Source of the DNA: Candidatus Poribacteria bacterium
GTDB taxonomy: Bacteria > Poribacteria > WGA-4E > WGA-3G
NCBI GenBank assembly: GCA_022826805.1
Contig: JAJDUH010000064.1
Location: forward strand, 62,001 to 126,000
Direction: 5' to 3'
Length of the DNA stretch: 64,000 bases
The notes below the pieces were generated by a model. That model had not been told where the DNA came from. It saw only the letters and a program-made list of their open reading frames with translations, and searched no databases. Made by a program: the position numbers and the translations under genes. Shown one piece after another: positions 18,342 through 27,804 of this stretch (within the stretch, counting starts at the first letter, position 1; every line of letters starts with the position of its first letter).

Positions 18342-19412
18342 ATGGCAGAGACGATTTACGACGTTGCAGTGATTGGTGCGGGACCTGCAGGTGCGCAAGC
18401 TGCGGTTTCAGCGAGCCATCAAATGCGGCATGTTTTGGTACTTCATTCTGGAAAGGTCAGTTTTAGCCGGGGTCGCGCTTACTGGTCGAAGTCGGTTGAG
18501 ATTGAAGATGCACCGGTATTTCCAGGCATCATCGGCCCCAATTTTGCGAAGGAACTCATGCGGTGGATGGAAAGTCGACCTGTTGTTGACTTTATGATTG
18601 GTGGAGAGAACCGTAAAACCGGCATTGATATTCGCGATGGATTGGTAACGAAACTCGAACGGAAAGTCGACCTGTTTGAACTTGAAGCGTCCACGACAAC
18701 ACTCAAACGTGGTAGGGATTTAGAGGTCGTGCGTTTTAAATCTCGGACGGTTGTTGTTGCGGCAGGATTTGATGACAAGTGGCCCGATATTGAGTTTGAA
18801 GCAGGCGAGGAGCGGTTGTATAAACAATACGCCAGCGTCTTTCGCTATGCCGGTAACCGAAAAGGATGGCATGTTTGCATCCGTTGCGATGGCCATTTGC
18901 ACGTCAACGAGCATCTCGCACTTCTCGGCGTTGGTGATTACATCTATGAGGCAGCAGTCGGGGCACAGGACTTCACAGATAAAATTACAATCCTAACCAA
19001 CGGCAGACCACACGGTATGTCACCACCTGTGCTGGAACAGATACGGGAACGTAAAATTAATATCATTGAAACAAAGATTAAACGGCACATTGGCGAAAAA
19101 ACAAACCTCTTGGGCTTTGAGATGATTGATGGTAGCGAATTGTTCTTCCACGGATTCCTTGTTGATGAAGGGTTGATTCCGAACACAAAGTTCCTTGAAG
19201 GATGGGATTACCAAAAAGACGAGGAGGGTTTGATTATCGCGAACGAGGACATGCAGATGCTGGATAGTCAAGGTGAACCGATTCCTGGTCTTTTTGCGGC
19301 GGGTGACATCATATCTGGCGAGCGAAACCTCATTGCAACGGCGTTTGCACTCGGTCAGGAGGCTGGCTTGTCAGCATCGGACTCCTTGCGTCGATGGCAT
19401 TTTCCGGATTAG
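18342..19412 (+). CDS. Thioredoxin-reductase-like FAD/NAD(P) oxidoreductase
   Basis: About 356 aa. Two ATGs are adjacent (18339 and 18342). I prefer the second because it sits 5 bases from GGAGAG. The N-terminal FAD-binding motif is VIGAGPAGAQAA and the C-terminal FAD contact is GLFAAGDIISGERN. A CxxC (CIRCDG, about C179 and C182) sits where thioredoxin reductase has CATCDG, so a redox-active disulfide is plausible. The NAD(P) motif region (LLGVGDYIYEAA) departs from the usual GGGxSA, so cofactor or partner preference may differ. It follows the UbiD-family gene directly and may support it by reduction, which is inference. Confidence 0.85.
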   Translation: MAETIYDVAVIGAGPAGAQAAVSASHQMRHVLVLHSGKVSFSRGRAYWSKSVEIEDAPVFPGIIGPNFAKELMRWMESRPVVDFMIGGENRKTGIDIRDGLVTKLERKVDLFELEASTTTLKRGRDLEVVRFKSRTVVVAAGFDDKWPDIEFEAGEERLYKQYASVFRYAGNRKGWHVCIRCDGHLHVNEHLALLGVGDYIYEAAVGAQDFTDKITILTNGRPHGMSPPVLEQIRERKINIIETKIKRHIGEKTNLLGFEMIDGSELFFHGFLVDEGLIPNTKFLEGWDYQKDEEGLIIANEDMQMLDSQGEPIPGLFAAGDIISGERNLIATAFALGQEAGLSASDSLRRWHFPD

Positions 19413-19429
19413 GAGGCAAAACAGGCTAA

Positions 19430-22327
19430 ATGGAAGATGAACAGAAAGAGACTTTCTATATTATAGACACACACGCCGAGATATTTCGGGCGTACTATGC
19501 AATCCGCAATGGATTGACAAGTAGCGTCACAGGTGAAGCGACACACGCCGTGTTTGGCTTTACGGGAACACTTATTAGACTCCTTACACAACTCCGTCCG
19601 AAGTATCTTGTCGCTGCGATCGACACACCGGGTAAAACGTTCCGCAATGACTTGTACTCAGAATACAAGGCGAACCGATCAGCACCACCTGACGATCTCG
19701 TGACCCAGATTCACCGCATTTTGCAATTGCTTGATGCATTCGGCGTATTAACACTCGGTACCCCAGAATTGGAAGCAGACGACATCATAGCATCTGTTAC
19801 ACAGTCGGTGCTTGACGACCCGGATGCAAAAAATGTAGAAGTCACTATCGTTTCCAGAGATAAAGACTTGGAACAACTTCTCTGCGATCGGGTAGCAATG
19901 TTAGACTTACACAAAGATACAATTATCGATGTTCAATCATTGTGGGAAACAAAAGGTATAAAACCGTCCCAGGTGATTGATGTGCTTGCGTTGATGGGGG
20001 ATACTTCAGACAACGTACCGGGTGTTGAAAAAATCGGTTTGAAGACGGCAGCACAATTGATTGGTGAGTACGGTTCGGTTGACGGCATTTTTGATAACAT
20101 TGATAAAATCAAAGGGAAACGGCGTGAGAATTTGGAGAAGGCACGTTCGCAAATTGCCCTGGCGCAACAACTTGTGACGTTGAAGAGAGATGCGACTTTA
20201 GACTTTTCGTTAGAGCAGGCTCGTGTCAAACCGCTTGAGCCTCAGAGAATCCTCCCACTGTTACAAGAATTGGACCTCAAGCGCTATCAACAAGTTATAA
20301 CAGAACTTTCGGGCAACAACACTGCACCCCAAACCTCGACAGTTGTCGAACCGACAACTCGTAAAGAACGCGTTGCAGCATTAGCACGAAAAACAGATGC
20401 CATTTTGAACAAAGGTGAATACGATACCGCCGAAACAGGAGACTATTTGGCAATTGTTACGCACTCCGAATTGAAGGCGCTCGTTGAGACGCTATCAGCA
20501 CAAGATATCTTCAGCTTCGATACCGAAACAGATGGCTTAGAACGCGAGTCAAAGCTTTGTGGTCTGAGTTTTTCGTGGCAACCGAAGCAGGGAGTTTATG
20601 TTCCAATCCGCTCACCGCATCCCGAAACCCACCTTGATGCGGATACAGTGCTTTCCGCACTCAAACCTATTTTGGAAAATCCTGATCTGCCGAAATGTGG
20701 GCATAACCTGAAATTCGATGCGGGTATTCTCATCCGAAACGGGATTAAGCTCCAAGGTGCAGTGTTTGATACGTTATTGGCGAGTCAATTGGTTGACGCT
20801 CGGACGCCATCTCACAACCTTGACACGCTGGCACTGTTGCATTTGAATCACAAGATGATCTCTTTTGAGGAGTTAACAGCGGTTCCCAGCGATGCCACCG
20901 CTGATGACGACAGCAGTGACGAAATGGCAGACTTAGGTTTAATGCTTGAGTTAGATACAGAAGAACAGAGGACAATTGACGAAATCCCGTTGGATCATGC
21001 GACGATCTACGCTGCAGAAGATGCTGACATTGCCCTTCGTCTCTATCACTTTCTCATCCCGAAATTAGATGAAATGGACATTACGACCTTGGTACGTGAT
21101 ATAGAATCACCACTTGCTCCTATTCTCGCGGAGATGGAATATAATGGCATTGTTTGCGATAAGGAGGAACTTAAGCGTCAGAGCGGTGTGATCAGTGAAC
21201 TCGTTGATGCCCGGCAAGCGCAAATACACGAAATAGTTGGCTATCCGTGCAATATTGACTCACCGAGGCAGCTAGCACAAGTGCTATTTGAGGAACTCGG
21301 TTTCAAACCGGTGAAACGGACGCAGGGCGGTAAAGTCTCTACAGATGTGACGGTGTTAGAGGCACTCTCTTTGAGAGAGGATATCAACGATCCGAAGACG
21401 AGTGTGCCGCGTTTAATTATTGAATACCGTCAATTCCGTAAGCTGCAGAGCACCTACCTGGCACAACTCCAGAGTGCTGTCGATCCGAAAACAGAGCGGA
21501 TTCACACACATCTCTATCAGTTAACAACAGCGACAGGACGTTTGAAATCCGATCGGCCGAATCTACAGAACATTCCAGTCCGCACAGAGATTGGGAGACA
21601 GTTACGACGTGCCTTCACTGCACCAGAGGGACATAAGTTAATTTGTGCTGATTACTCACAGATTGAACTCCGCATCCTGGCACACTTCAGTGAAGATGAG
21701 AGCTTGATTGAGACTTTCACCCAAGATTTGGATATCCACACAGCGGTTGCCTCACAGGTGTTTGAGGTGCCGACGGCGTTGGTTACACGAGAACTCCGCG
21801 ATAAGGCAAAGACTATCAATTTCGGCATTATCTATGGGGTCTCTCCAACAGGTCTTTCGCGTCGGATTAAGGGCATGACTGTGAAGGAAGCAAGCACCCT
21901 CATCGACGATTACAAAACACGTTTTCCGGGGATAGATCGCTTTCTACAAGAGTGTGTCCAACAGGCATCAGATCACGGGTATGTTAGTACATTAACAGGC
22001 AGACGCCGTGCGATTCCAGAAATCTATGCCACCAACCGAAGTCGTCGTAGCCTCGGCGAACGGTTGGCGATTAATACGGTGGTGCAAGGTTCCGCTGCGG
22101 ATTTGATGAAAGCAGCAATGGTGCGGGTGCAGCATCGCATCGATAGGGATAGGCTCCGGTTGAAAATGCTTTTACAGATTCACGATGAACTGGTGCTGGA
22201 AATACCGGAGGCACTCGCGGAAGAACACGCGGAGATCGTCTGTGAGGAGATGGAGAATGCGATGTCGCTCCGTGTACCACTCCGTACAGAAGCGGGTATT
22301 GGGGATAATTGGATGGTAGCGAAGTGA
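19430..22327 (+). CDS. polA: DNA polymerase I
   Basis: 965 aa with three domains. Residues of about 1-295 are the 5'-3' exonuclease (ELEADDIIAS, GDTSDNVPGVEKIGLKTA). About 350-555 is a 3'-5' exonuclease whose FDTETDGLE keeps the metal-binding D and E. The C-terminal polymerase has motif A (DYSQIELRILAHFS), motif B (RDKAKTINFGIIYG) and motif C (QIHDELVLE). All three activities therefore appear intact. It acts in Okazaki fragment processing and repair. It starts 17 bases after the flavoprotein gene and may be transcribed with it. Nothing unusual apart from an acidic N-terminal extension of a few residues. Confidence 0.97.
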   Translation: MEDEQKETFYIIDTHAEIFRAYYAIRNGLTSSVTGEATHAVFGFTGTLIRLLTQLRPKYLVAAIDTPGKTFRNDLYSEYKANRSAPPDDLVTQIHRILQLLDAFGVLTLGTPELEADDIIASVTQSVLDDPDAKNVEVTIVSRDKDLEQLLCDRVAMLDLHKDTIIDVQSLWETKGIKPSQVIDVLALMGDTSDNVPGVEKIGLKTAAQLIGEYGSVDGIFDNIDKIKGKRRENLEKARSQIALAQQLVTLKRDATLDFSLEQARVKPLEPQRILPLLQELDLKRYQQVITELSGNNTAPQTSTVVEPTTRKERVAALARKTDAILNKGEYDTAETGDYLAIVTHSELKALVETLSAQDIFSFDTETDGLERESKLCGLSFSWQPKQGVYVPIRSPHPETHLDADTVLSALKPILENPDLPKCGHNLKFDAGILIRNGIKLQGAVFDTLLASQLVDARTPSHNLDTLALLHLNHKMISFEELTAVPSDATADDDSSDEMADLGLMLELDTEEQRTIDEIPLDHATIYAAEDADIALRLYHFLIPKLDEMDITTLVRDIESPLAPILAEMEYNGIVCDKEELKRQSGVISELVDARQAQIHEIVGYPCNIDSPRQLAQVLFEELGFKPVKRTQGGKVSTDVTVLEALSLREDINDPKTSVPRLIIEYRQFRKLQSTYLAQLQSAVDPKTERIHTHLYQLTTATGRLKSDRPNLQNIPVRTEIGRQLRRAFTAPEGHKLICADYSQIELRILAHFSEDESLIETFTQDLDIHTAVASQVFEVPTALVTRELRDKAKTINFGIIYGVSPTGLSRRIKGMTVKEASTLIDDYKTRFPGIDRFLQECVQQASDHGYVSTLTGRRRAIPEIYATNRSRRSLGERLAINTVVQGSAADLMKAAMVRVQHRIDRDRLRLKMLLQIHDELVLEIPEALAEEHAEIVCEEMENAMSLRVPLRTEAGIGDNWMVAK

Positions 22328-22409
22328 TATACTTGCTAAGGCAAGCATGAGATTTTAGCAAGGCATTTATGGCAAATTGATAACATTTTTTACAATTAAA
22401 TTATTAAAG

Positions 22410-22438
22410 TTGACAAATAACAATACTTATGGTATAAT
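22410..22438 (+). promoter_or_regulatory. Consensus sigma-70 promoter for the RRM gene
   Basis: TTGACA (22410-22415) and TATAAT (22433-22438) are separated by exactly 17 bases, a perfect consensus. The next plus-strand gene is the RRM protein at 22772, so transcription should start near 22445 and leave a leader of about 325 nt. Confidence 0.85.
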
Positions 22439-22445
22439 TTAATGT

Positions 22446-22771
22446 AAATTTATGTAAGGGAAATGTGATAGTGTCCGCTGGCAAAGTTACGAGTAGTGTT
22501 TTGACAGTTCTACGGTTTGGAACCAGAGGCATTCTCATTCTGTGATGTAACAAGGCTCCAACAAGAGATTGATAAGAGTTACTTTTGCCAATCTTTCCTA
22601 CGCTTGCTGCCAAATTTCTGCCTTTGAAAATGCTGACAGTGCTCAGTTTTCTCATTTTCCCGTATTTTTATCCCTTTTCTGGTGCTTTGAAAGATATTGG
22701 TGCGCGTGGATGTGCTGGCTGTATTCAAATTACCAGGTTAGGGCAGACATAATTCTAAAAGGAGAAACGAG
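22446..22771 (+). promoter_or_regulatory. Long 5' leader of the RRM gene
   Basis: About 325 nt lie between the perfect promoter and the RRM start codon with no convincing gene inside. The segment just before the ATG has AAAGGAGAAACGAG. Long leaders precede cold-shock and RNA-binding protein genes in other bacteria and often act in temperature control or autoregulation, and I infer something similar here. I did not recognise a named RNA family. Confidence 0.5.
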
Positions 22772-23050
22772 ATGAATATCTACGTTGGCAACGTGCCTTA
22801 TGCGGCGACGGAAGAGGACCTTGAAGAACTCTTTAGTGAGTATGGTCCGGTTGCTACCGCCACAATTATCCGTGACCGGTACGATGGTCGCTCTAAAGGA
22901 TTTGGCTTCGTTGAAATGGAAAACCAAGAGGACGGCGAGCGAGCGATAGAAGCGTTGGACGGTCAAGAAATGATGGGACGTCCGTTGAAAGTCAACCCGG
23001 CACGCCCTCGCGAGCAACGTCGTGATCGTCGTCATGACGCGGAGATTTAA
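22772..23050 (+). CDS. RRM-type RNA-binding protein
   Basis: 92 aa, a single RNA recognition motif with RNP2 (IYVGNV) at the start and RNP1 (SKGFGFVEM) near residue 45, followed by a basic tail RPREQRRDRRHD. This matches the small glycine-poor or short-tailed Rbp proteins of bacteria, which bind single-stranded RNA and are often cold-induced. The strong AAAGGAG site, perfect promoter, long leader and strong terminator all point to a highly expressed monocistronic unit. Confidence 0.93.
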   Translation: MNIYVGNVPYAATEEDLEELFSEYGPVATATIIRDRYDGRSKGFGFVEMENQEDGERAIEALDGQEMMGRPLKVNPARPREQRRDRRHDAEI

Positions 23051-23170
23051 TCTTCTTCACGGCGCTTTGCATGTAAGTGCGTCAACATAACTTGTAGAGT
23101 TAGATTGAAGTGATGTCGCTAAGCAGATGGTGCTTGGTATGCTTTGCTGCGATATGGCTTGCAAATTTTT

Positions 23171-23224
23171 GCCCCAGTTTTGGGAACTGTTTTATTTAAA
23201 CAGGTCTCAAACCGGGGCTTTTTT
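23171..23224 (+). terminator. Rho-independent terminator after the RRM gene
   Basis: GCCCC (23171-23175) pairs with GGGGC (23214-23218), extended by GTTT/AAAC and an inner CTGTTT/AAACAG stem with a 5-base loop. A run of six T follows. It lies about 120 bases past the RRM stop. Confidence 0.85.
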
Positions 23225-23304
23225 GTTCAGAGATACAAGTTAAAGAGGGGATGCGGCAGGGACTACCGCGTTCCCCCAGAATCTTTGCTCATATTAGATG
23301 AGTC

Positions 23305-24072
23305 TTACCGCTTAAGCATACCCCAAGTGACAGCAATCTTTCCAGCCGGTTCAACTGCGACCCCGAGTGCGGTCAAACCGTTATTCATTAGGTCACTGAT
23401 ATCGTCATCTGACAGAGGTGAGTGGAAGAGACCGACTTCGTCCATTGCTCCAGTGAACCAGTTGCCTGTACCATCCCAAACACCACATCCACCGATATTG
23501 ACGTTGAAATCGGATCTGCCGTGATTGGACCATCTTCCATTTACCGTGGTTGCCTCTCCATCTACGTAAACCTTGGTGAATTCTCGTGTAGCGACAGCAG
23601 CCACATGGTGCCATTCACCAGCGGGATGTGGATATGGATTATTATTGATGCCGGCACTCGGTGTCCACAAGGCAACAGTATCTGGGTTAATAAAACCGAA
23701 TTCGGGTGAATCGTTCTGTCCTATTAATCCGATACGATTTTCGGTGATATTCCCCGGCTTCACCCAAGCGACGACAGTGAACTCGCGCCGACCGTTGAGA
23801 AGTTTTTTATTCGTGCTGACACAATTGCCAGTACCATCAAACCCTAAAGCACCACCGAATCGTCCATCCACCCAAATCGGCGCATTGACGATCGTCCCGT
23901 GATTATTGTTGCCCGATGAGTCCATCGCCATGTCCCCTGCACCGTCATCAAACAACCAAATACCTACGACACTACTGGGATCAATTTCGGCACTACTGCT
24001 GTTGATAGCAACGAGACTAATAGCCATCAGCCCAAGACTGAACAGAATAACTGTTAAAGCATTAAATTTCAT
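23305..24072 (-). CDS. Secreted LamG-domain protein with TWG C-terminal tail
   Basis: 255 aa with a signal peptide (LILFSLGLMAISLVAI... then SSAEID). The mature protein is a single LamG/concanavalin-like domain: VVGIWLFDDGAGDMAMDSSG, GRFGGALGFDGTGNCVST, EFTVVAWVKPG, GEWHHVAAVATREFTKVYVD, FTGAMDEVGLFHSPLSDDDI. The last residues are VEPAGKIAVTWGMLKR, the shared tail. It is a paralogue of the tandem pair at 27.8-29.4 kb. LamG domains bind glycans or proteins at the surface. No enzyme motif. The gene is convergent with the RRM gene, whose terminator lies between them. Confidence 0.88.
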   Translation of the reverse strand: MKFNALTVILFSLGLMAISLVAINSSSAEIDPSSVVGIWLFDDGAGDMAMDSSGNNNHGTIVNAPIWVDGRFGGALGFDGTGNCVSTNKKLLNGRREFTVVAWVKPGNITENRIGLIGQNDSPEFGFINPDTVALWTPSAGINNNPYPHPAGEWHHVAAVATREFTKVYVDGEATTVNGRWSNHGRSDFNVNIGGCGVWDGTGNWFTGAMDEVGLFHSPLSDDDISDLMNNGLTALGVAVEPAGKIAVTWGMLKR

Positions 24073-24437
24073 TTGAATCCTCTCGCTTTCTTTAGAGATT
24101 TACCGCACCGTGAGGCGGGTTTGTCTTTTTAGCCTATTCCGCTGTTTCTGAAGCCATCAGGACATGTTGACCGTCTGATGCTTTCGCAGCGTTACCAGAA
24201 ATAGCAGATACGAATATTTTGACACATTTTGCATTAAAATGCAAGTTTTTTTATAACTTTTATTAACGATAGCATTTTTCTATTGTAACACAGAATGTAT
24301 TAATTTTCAAAAAAAATAGTAGTATGGAGAACAAAATTCTGATAAAATACGGCAGGATAGCACGAATTCAGATTGTTCCTTCATGATATACAGTGTAGTG
24401 ATTTTACACACCAGAGACGGTAGTCCGGTATGACGAT
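24073..24437. other. 365-base AT-rich divergent intergenic region
   Basis: This is the shared upstream region of the LamG gene (minus) and the CRTAC1 gene (plus). It is strongly AT-rich between about 24220 and 24340, as expected for promoters, but I could not place a convincing -35/-10 pair on either strand. No gene or repeat of the dispersed families is evident. Confidence 0.3.
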
Positions 24438-26120
24438 ATGTTTGTTAAACTATACACTACGATTTTCATCTTTCTCCTTGTAACTTTACAGACGACTGAA
24501 GCAGAAACTAACGCTCCGCTATTTACAGAAGTGACTTCAGTACTCGGTTTTGCGCAAACAGAGGCACCTTGGCCAGCAGGTACGCACGCACTGCCCGAAA
24601 TAATCGGGAGCGGCGTTGCCCTATTTGACTACGATAATGATACCGCGCTGGACGTCCTGCATATCCGATTTCCGCCACCTGGAAGCACCGATGCTCCTGC
24701 CTCCAACCGACTCTTTCGACAACAATCTGATGGCACGTTTACTGACGTTACGGAAGCCGCTGGTATCGGTGACGCGGGTTATGGTCAAGGTGTCGCCATC
24801 GGGGACGTGGATAACGATGGCGATGCTGATGTCTATGTGACGAACTATGGACCTGATGCGTTCTATCGAAACAACGGCGACGGAACTTTTAGCCTCGTAG
24901 AGGTAGGAACGCTAAACGAGGCGTGGGGAACATCGGCGACCTTCGGCGATTACAACAGAGACGGATACCTCGATCTCTATGTCGCCAACTACGTTCAATA
25001 CGACCCGGCATCGGTGTGTCGCGGGAAGCATAGTGCTCCAGATTACTGTAACCCACAAGTTTTTGATGCAGCACCAGATCGCTTATTCCAAAATAGAGGT
25101 GATGGCACATTCATAGACGTGACACAAGAGACAGGCATTGCCGCAATGCCGGGGAGAGGTCTCGGTGTTGTTTGCCTTGATCTGACTGGCGACGGATGGG
25201 TAGACTTTTACGTCGCGAACGACGGGGAGGCGAACCAACTCTGGGTAAACCAGACAGATGGAACTTTTGCGGAGGAAGCAATCGTTCGTGGTCTTGCGTT
25301 TAACACTTACGGACAACCCGAAGGTAGCATGGGAATTGCTGTTGGGGATGTCAACGGCGATATGCGCGTGGATCTCTTTGCCACCCATTTGTCCGGTGAA
25401 ACTAACACGCTTTATACGGCTTCTCCGTATACTGTGTTTGTTGACATAACTGAGGTGGCAGGGTTTGCTGGACGCGACCTGCTTTTCACAGGCTTTGGGT
25501 GCGGATTTCTCGATTTCGACAACGATACGGATCTGGATATTGCCCTTGTTAATGGGCGCGTGAAGCGCGGTGCGATTTTGGAGGGTGCAAACGTTGGCGA
25601 ATTTTGGAATTTCTATGCTGAGCCAAATTTGCTTTTCCAGAATTCTGAGATAGGACATGAGAAAACAGCAGCGAGTATTACTTTCAATGATGTAAGTTCG
25701 CGTGCGCCTGATTTCACAGAACAGATTGAGGTGAGTCGCGGGATGGCGTTCGGGGATATTGATCGCGATGGTGATGTGGATATGCTCGTGAGCAGCCTTG
25801 ACAATCGGATCCGCCTTTTCCGAAATGATACACCTCCTTCCGAAAACCGTTGGCTTTTCGTGCGAGCTATCACCCAGAATCGCGATGCCTTGGGTGCTCA
25901 AGTGACGCTACGAGCTGGATCACGTGCCTTGATGGGTTATGTTCTGCCTGGAACAAGTTATCTCAGTAGCAATGCCCCGATCGTTCACTTCGGATTGGGA
26001 ACAATTGATGCGGTTGATGCGATTGAAGTGTCCTGGACCGATGGAAGCCGCGAAAAGTTTCCTGGGACAGCTGCTAACCGACATGTAACGGTTCATCAGG
26101 GAAAAGGGGTGTCTTTTTGA
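24438..26120 (+). CDS. Secreted CRTAC1-family protein (FG-GAP/VCBS repeats + ASPIC/UnbV)
   Basis: 560 aa with a signal peptide (FIFLLVTLQTTEA). Seven calcium-binding FG-GAP/VCBS loops of the DxDxDxxxD type are visible, e.g. DVDNDGDADVYV, DYNRDGYLDLYV, DVNGDMRVDLFA and DIDRDGDVDMLV, forming a beta-propeller. The C-terminus is an ASPIC/UnbV domain (ALGAQVTLRAGSRALMGYV, HFGLGTIDAVDAIEVSWTDG). The family is extracellular or surface-bound and its role is adhesion or polysaccharide-related by analogy only. The downstream TPR gene overlaps its stop codon by 4 bases, so they are a translationally coupled pair. Confidence 0.9.
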   Translation: MFVKLYTTIFIFLLVTLQTTEAETNAPLFTEVTSVLGFAQTEAPWPAGTHALPEIIGSGVALFDYDNDTALDVLHIRFPPPGSTDAPASNRLFRQQSDGTFTDVTEAAGIGDAGYGQGVAIGDVDNDGDADVYVTNYGPDAFYRNNGDGTFSLVEVGTLNEAWGTSATFGDYNRDGYLDLYVANYVQYDPASVCRGKHSAPDYCNPQVFDAAPDRLFQNRGDGTFIDVTQETGIAAMPGRGLGVVCLDLTGDGWVDFYVANDGEANQLWVNQTDGTFAEEAIVRGLAFNTYGQPEGSMGIAVGDVNGDMRVDLFATHLSGETNTLYTASPYTVFVDITEVAGFAGRDLLFTGFGCGFLDFDNDTDLDIALVNGRVKRGAILEGANVGEFWNFYAEPNLLFQNSEIGHEKTAASITFNDVSSRAPDFTEQIEVSRGMAFGDIDRDGDVDMLVSSLDNRIRLFRNDTPPSENRWLFVRAITQNRDALGAQVTLRAGSRALMGYVLPGTSYLSSNAPIVHFGLGTIDAVDAIEVSWTDGSREKFPGTAANRHVTVHQGKGVSF

Positions 26121-27712
26121 AGAAACTTATTTCCTGCCTCTTCCTTATTTTAATCAATACGCTTACATTTGCGGTCGGTGAGATTGATGTGCCGCAGCCA
26201 GCGGATCTCGGTTTAGTTGAGGAAGAACTGCTTTTAGATGCAATTGAAGACGCTCAAGAATCCGTCCGAAACGCTCCTGATGATGCGGGTGTATGGGGAT
26301 ACTTGGGGCACGTCTATCTGAGTCACGGTTGGGAACTTCCTGCGATACCGTGTTATCGGCGGGCGACTCAACTCGCCCCTGATGTGTTCCGTTGGCACTA
26401 TCTGCTCGGAAGGCTGAATAAGCAGCACCACCTGGAGGCGGCTGTTGAACATCTCACTCGGGCACTCGCCTTGGATTCAAAATATGTGCCTGCACATCTC
26501 TATCTCGCTTCGGCACTTCGCATTTTAGGACGGCTTGATGAAGCGTATCATCATCTGGAACGCGCAAAGCAACTTCAACCGACGAATCCGTTTTCTGAAC
26601 TTTGGCTCGGCGAAATTGCGCTGTCAAGACAAGAGATAGAAAATGCGCGGAAGCATTTGGAGCGTGCGCTTCTTTTGAACCCTGGTCAGAGCGAAGCACA
26701 CGCCTTAATGGCACAAATCGCTATCGCCTCAGGCGACACAGAGGTAGCAAAATGGCACGCGCAGGCGGCGCGTCATCCGAGTCAATACGATGAGTTATCA
26801 GATCCTGTGTGGTGGGAAGTCCTACAAGCAGGTGTAACTGCTCCGCTGTACGCCGAACGTGGTAGACATTATATGTCTATAGGAGATTATGCCCGTGCTG
26901 TTGCTGAATTCGAGCCATTGATCTCAGATACGCAAAAGGATGTAGAGGTGTGGCTTAACTATGGTGTCTCACTTCTTCATACGGCAAGACATAAGGATGC
27001 GCTTGAGGTGTTAGTACGTACGCAGTCGATACTCCACAACGATGCGGAAATTCGGAAAGAGAGGCGTGCAGACGAGATTGCCTATCTGAAAGCACAAGTT
27101 TACAACTATATGGGACAAATCTACTATGAAATTGGGCAGGTAGATACAGCAATTCGTGCCTGTCAAAAGGCACTTCAGTATGGACAGTTATTGAGCAGCG
27201 GACAAGCCAATGACCAGCCTCAAAGACAGTCAACTCTTTCGGATCATGGCACTTTTTTCTCGAATGTACATGGAAATCTGGCACTGGTGTATGAAAATAC
27301 GAGTCAGCTTGAAGAGGCAATCTTGCACTATCAAAAGGCACTTGAACTGCAGCCAGCGAAACCGTCATTGCACCGCAATCTTGCCGGTGTATATTGGAAA
27401 AAGCGTCGTTATACGGAAGCCGAGTCGCATTACAAACAGGTTATCACATACGATGGAAGAGATGTTCAAGCCGTTTACAGACTCGGTTTAATCTTTCTGA
27501 CGCAGGGACGTTACGCTGAAGCAGTTACGCGGTTTAAAAGGGCTATCGCAATTGATGCGGCGTACGTTCGCGCTTATGGTGCGTTAGGGGTGGCTTATCA
27601 GAAACTTGGAAATATTCCGGAGGCGATCCGCACTTTTGAAAGGGTTTTACAGTTGGAACCGGATAATAAGGTTGCGTTGGATATGCTGAAGGAGTTGCAT
27701 GAATCGAAGTAG
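26117..27712 (+). CDS. Secreted TPR protein coupled to CRTAC1 protein
   Basis: 531 aa starting at a TTG that overlaps the TGA of the preceding gene, with GGGGTG upstream. A signal peptide (KKLISCLFLILINTLTFAVG) is followed by tetratricopeptide repeats through most of the chain: VWGYLGHVYLSHGWELPAI, FRWHYLLGRLNKQHHLEAA, VHGNLALVYENTSQLEEAI, AYGALGVAYQKLGNIPEAI. An exported TPR protein partnered with a CRTAC1-type propeller is repeated at 57.0-60.7 kb, suggesting a conserved functional pair, possibly an envelope assembly with the TPR part as scaffold. Confidence 0.88.
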   Translation: MKKLISCLFLILINTLTFAVGEIDVPQPADLGLVEEELLLDAIEDAQESVRNAPDDAGVWGYLGHVYLSHGWELPAIPCYRRATQLAPDVFRWHYLLGRLNKQHHLEAAVEHLTRALALDSKYVPAHLYLASALRILGRLDEAYHHLERAKQLQPTNPFSELWLGEIALSRQEIENARKHLERALLLNPGQSEAHALMAQIAIASGDTEVAKWHAQAARHPSQYDELSDPVWWEVLQAGVTAPLYAERGRHYMSIGDYARAVAEFEPLISDTQKDVEVWLNYGVSLLHTARHKDALEVLVRTQSILHNDAEIRKERRADEIAYLKAQVYNYMGQIYYEIGQVDTAIRACQKALQYGQLLSSGQANDQPQRQSTLSDHGTFFSNVHGNLALVYENTSQLEEAILHYQKALELQPAKPSLHRNLAGVYWKKRRYTEAESHYKQVITYDGRDVQAVYRLGLIFLTQGRYAEAVTRFKRAIAIDAAYVRAYGALGVAYQKLGNIPEAIRTFERVLQLEPDNKVALDMLKELHESK

Positions 27713-27748
27713 CGGCTCAGTATGTAGGTGTGAGAAGGCGGGTTATTC

Positions 27749-27783
27749 ATAGGCGCGCTTAGACTTTTACCGAGCGCGCCTAT
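27749..27783. terminator. Strong bidirectional hairpin between convergent genes
   Basis: ATAGGCGCGCT (27749-27759) pairs perfectly with AGCGCGCCTAT (27773-27783) across a 13-base loop. It lies between the ends of the TPR gene (plus) and the LamG gene (minus). A weak T-rich run follows on the plus strand. Terminator function is inferred from position and stem strength. Confidence 0.6.
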
Positions 27784-27804
27784 AAGTTTTACAAGAAGAC
27801 AGGA

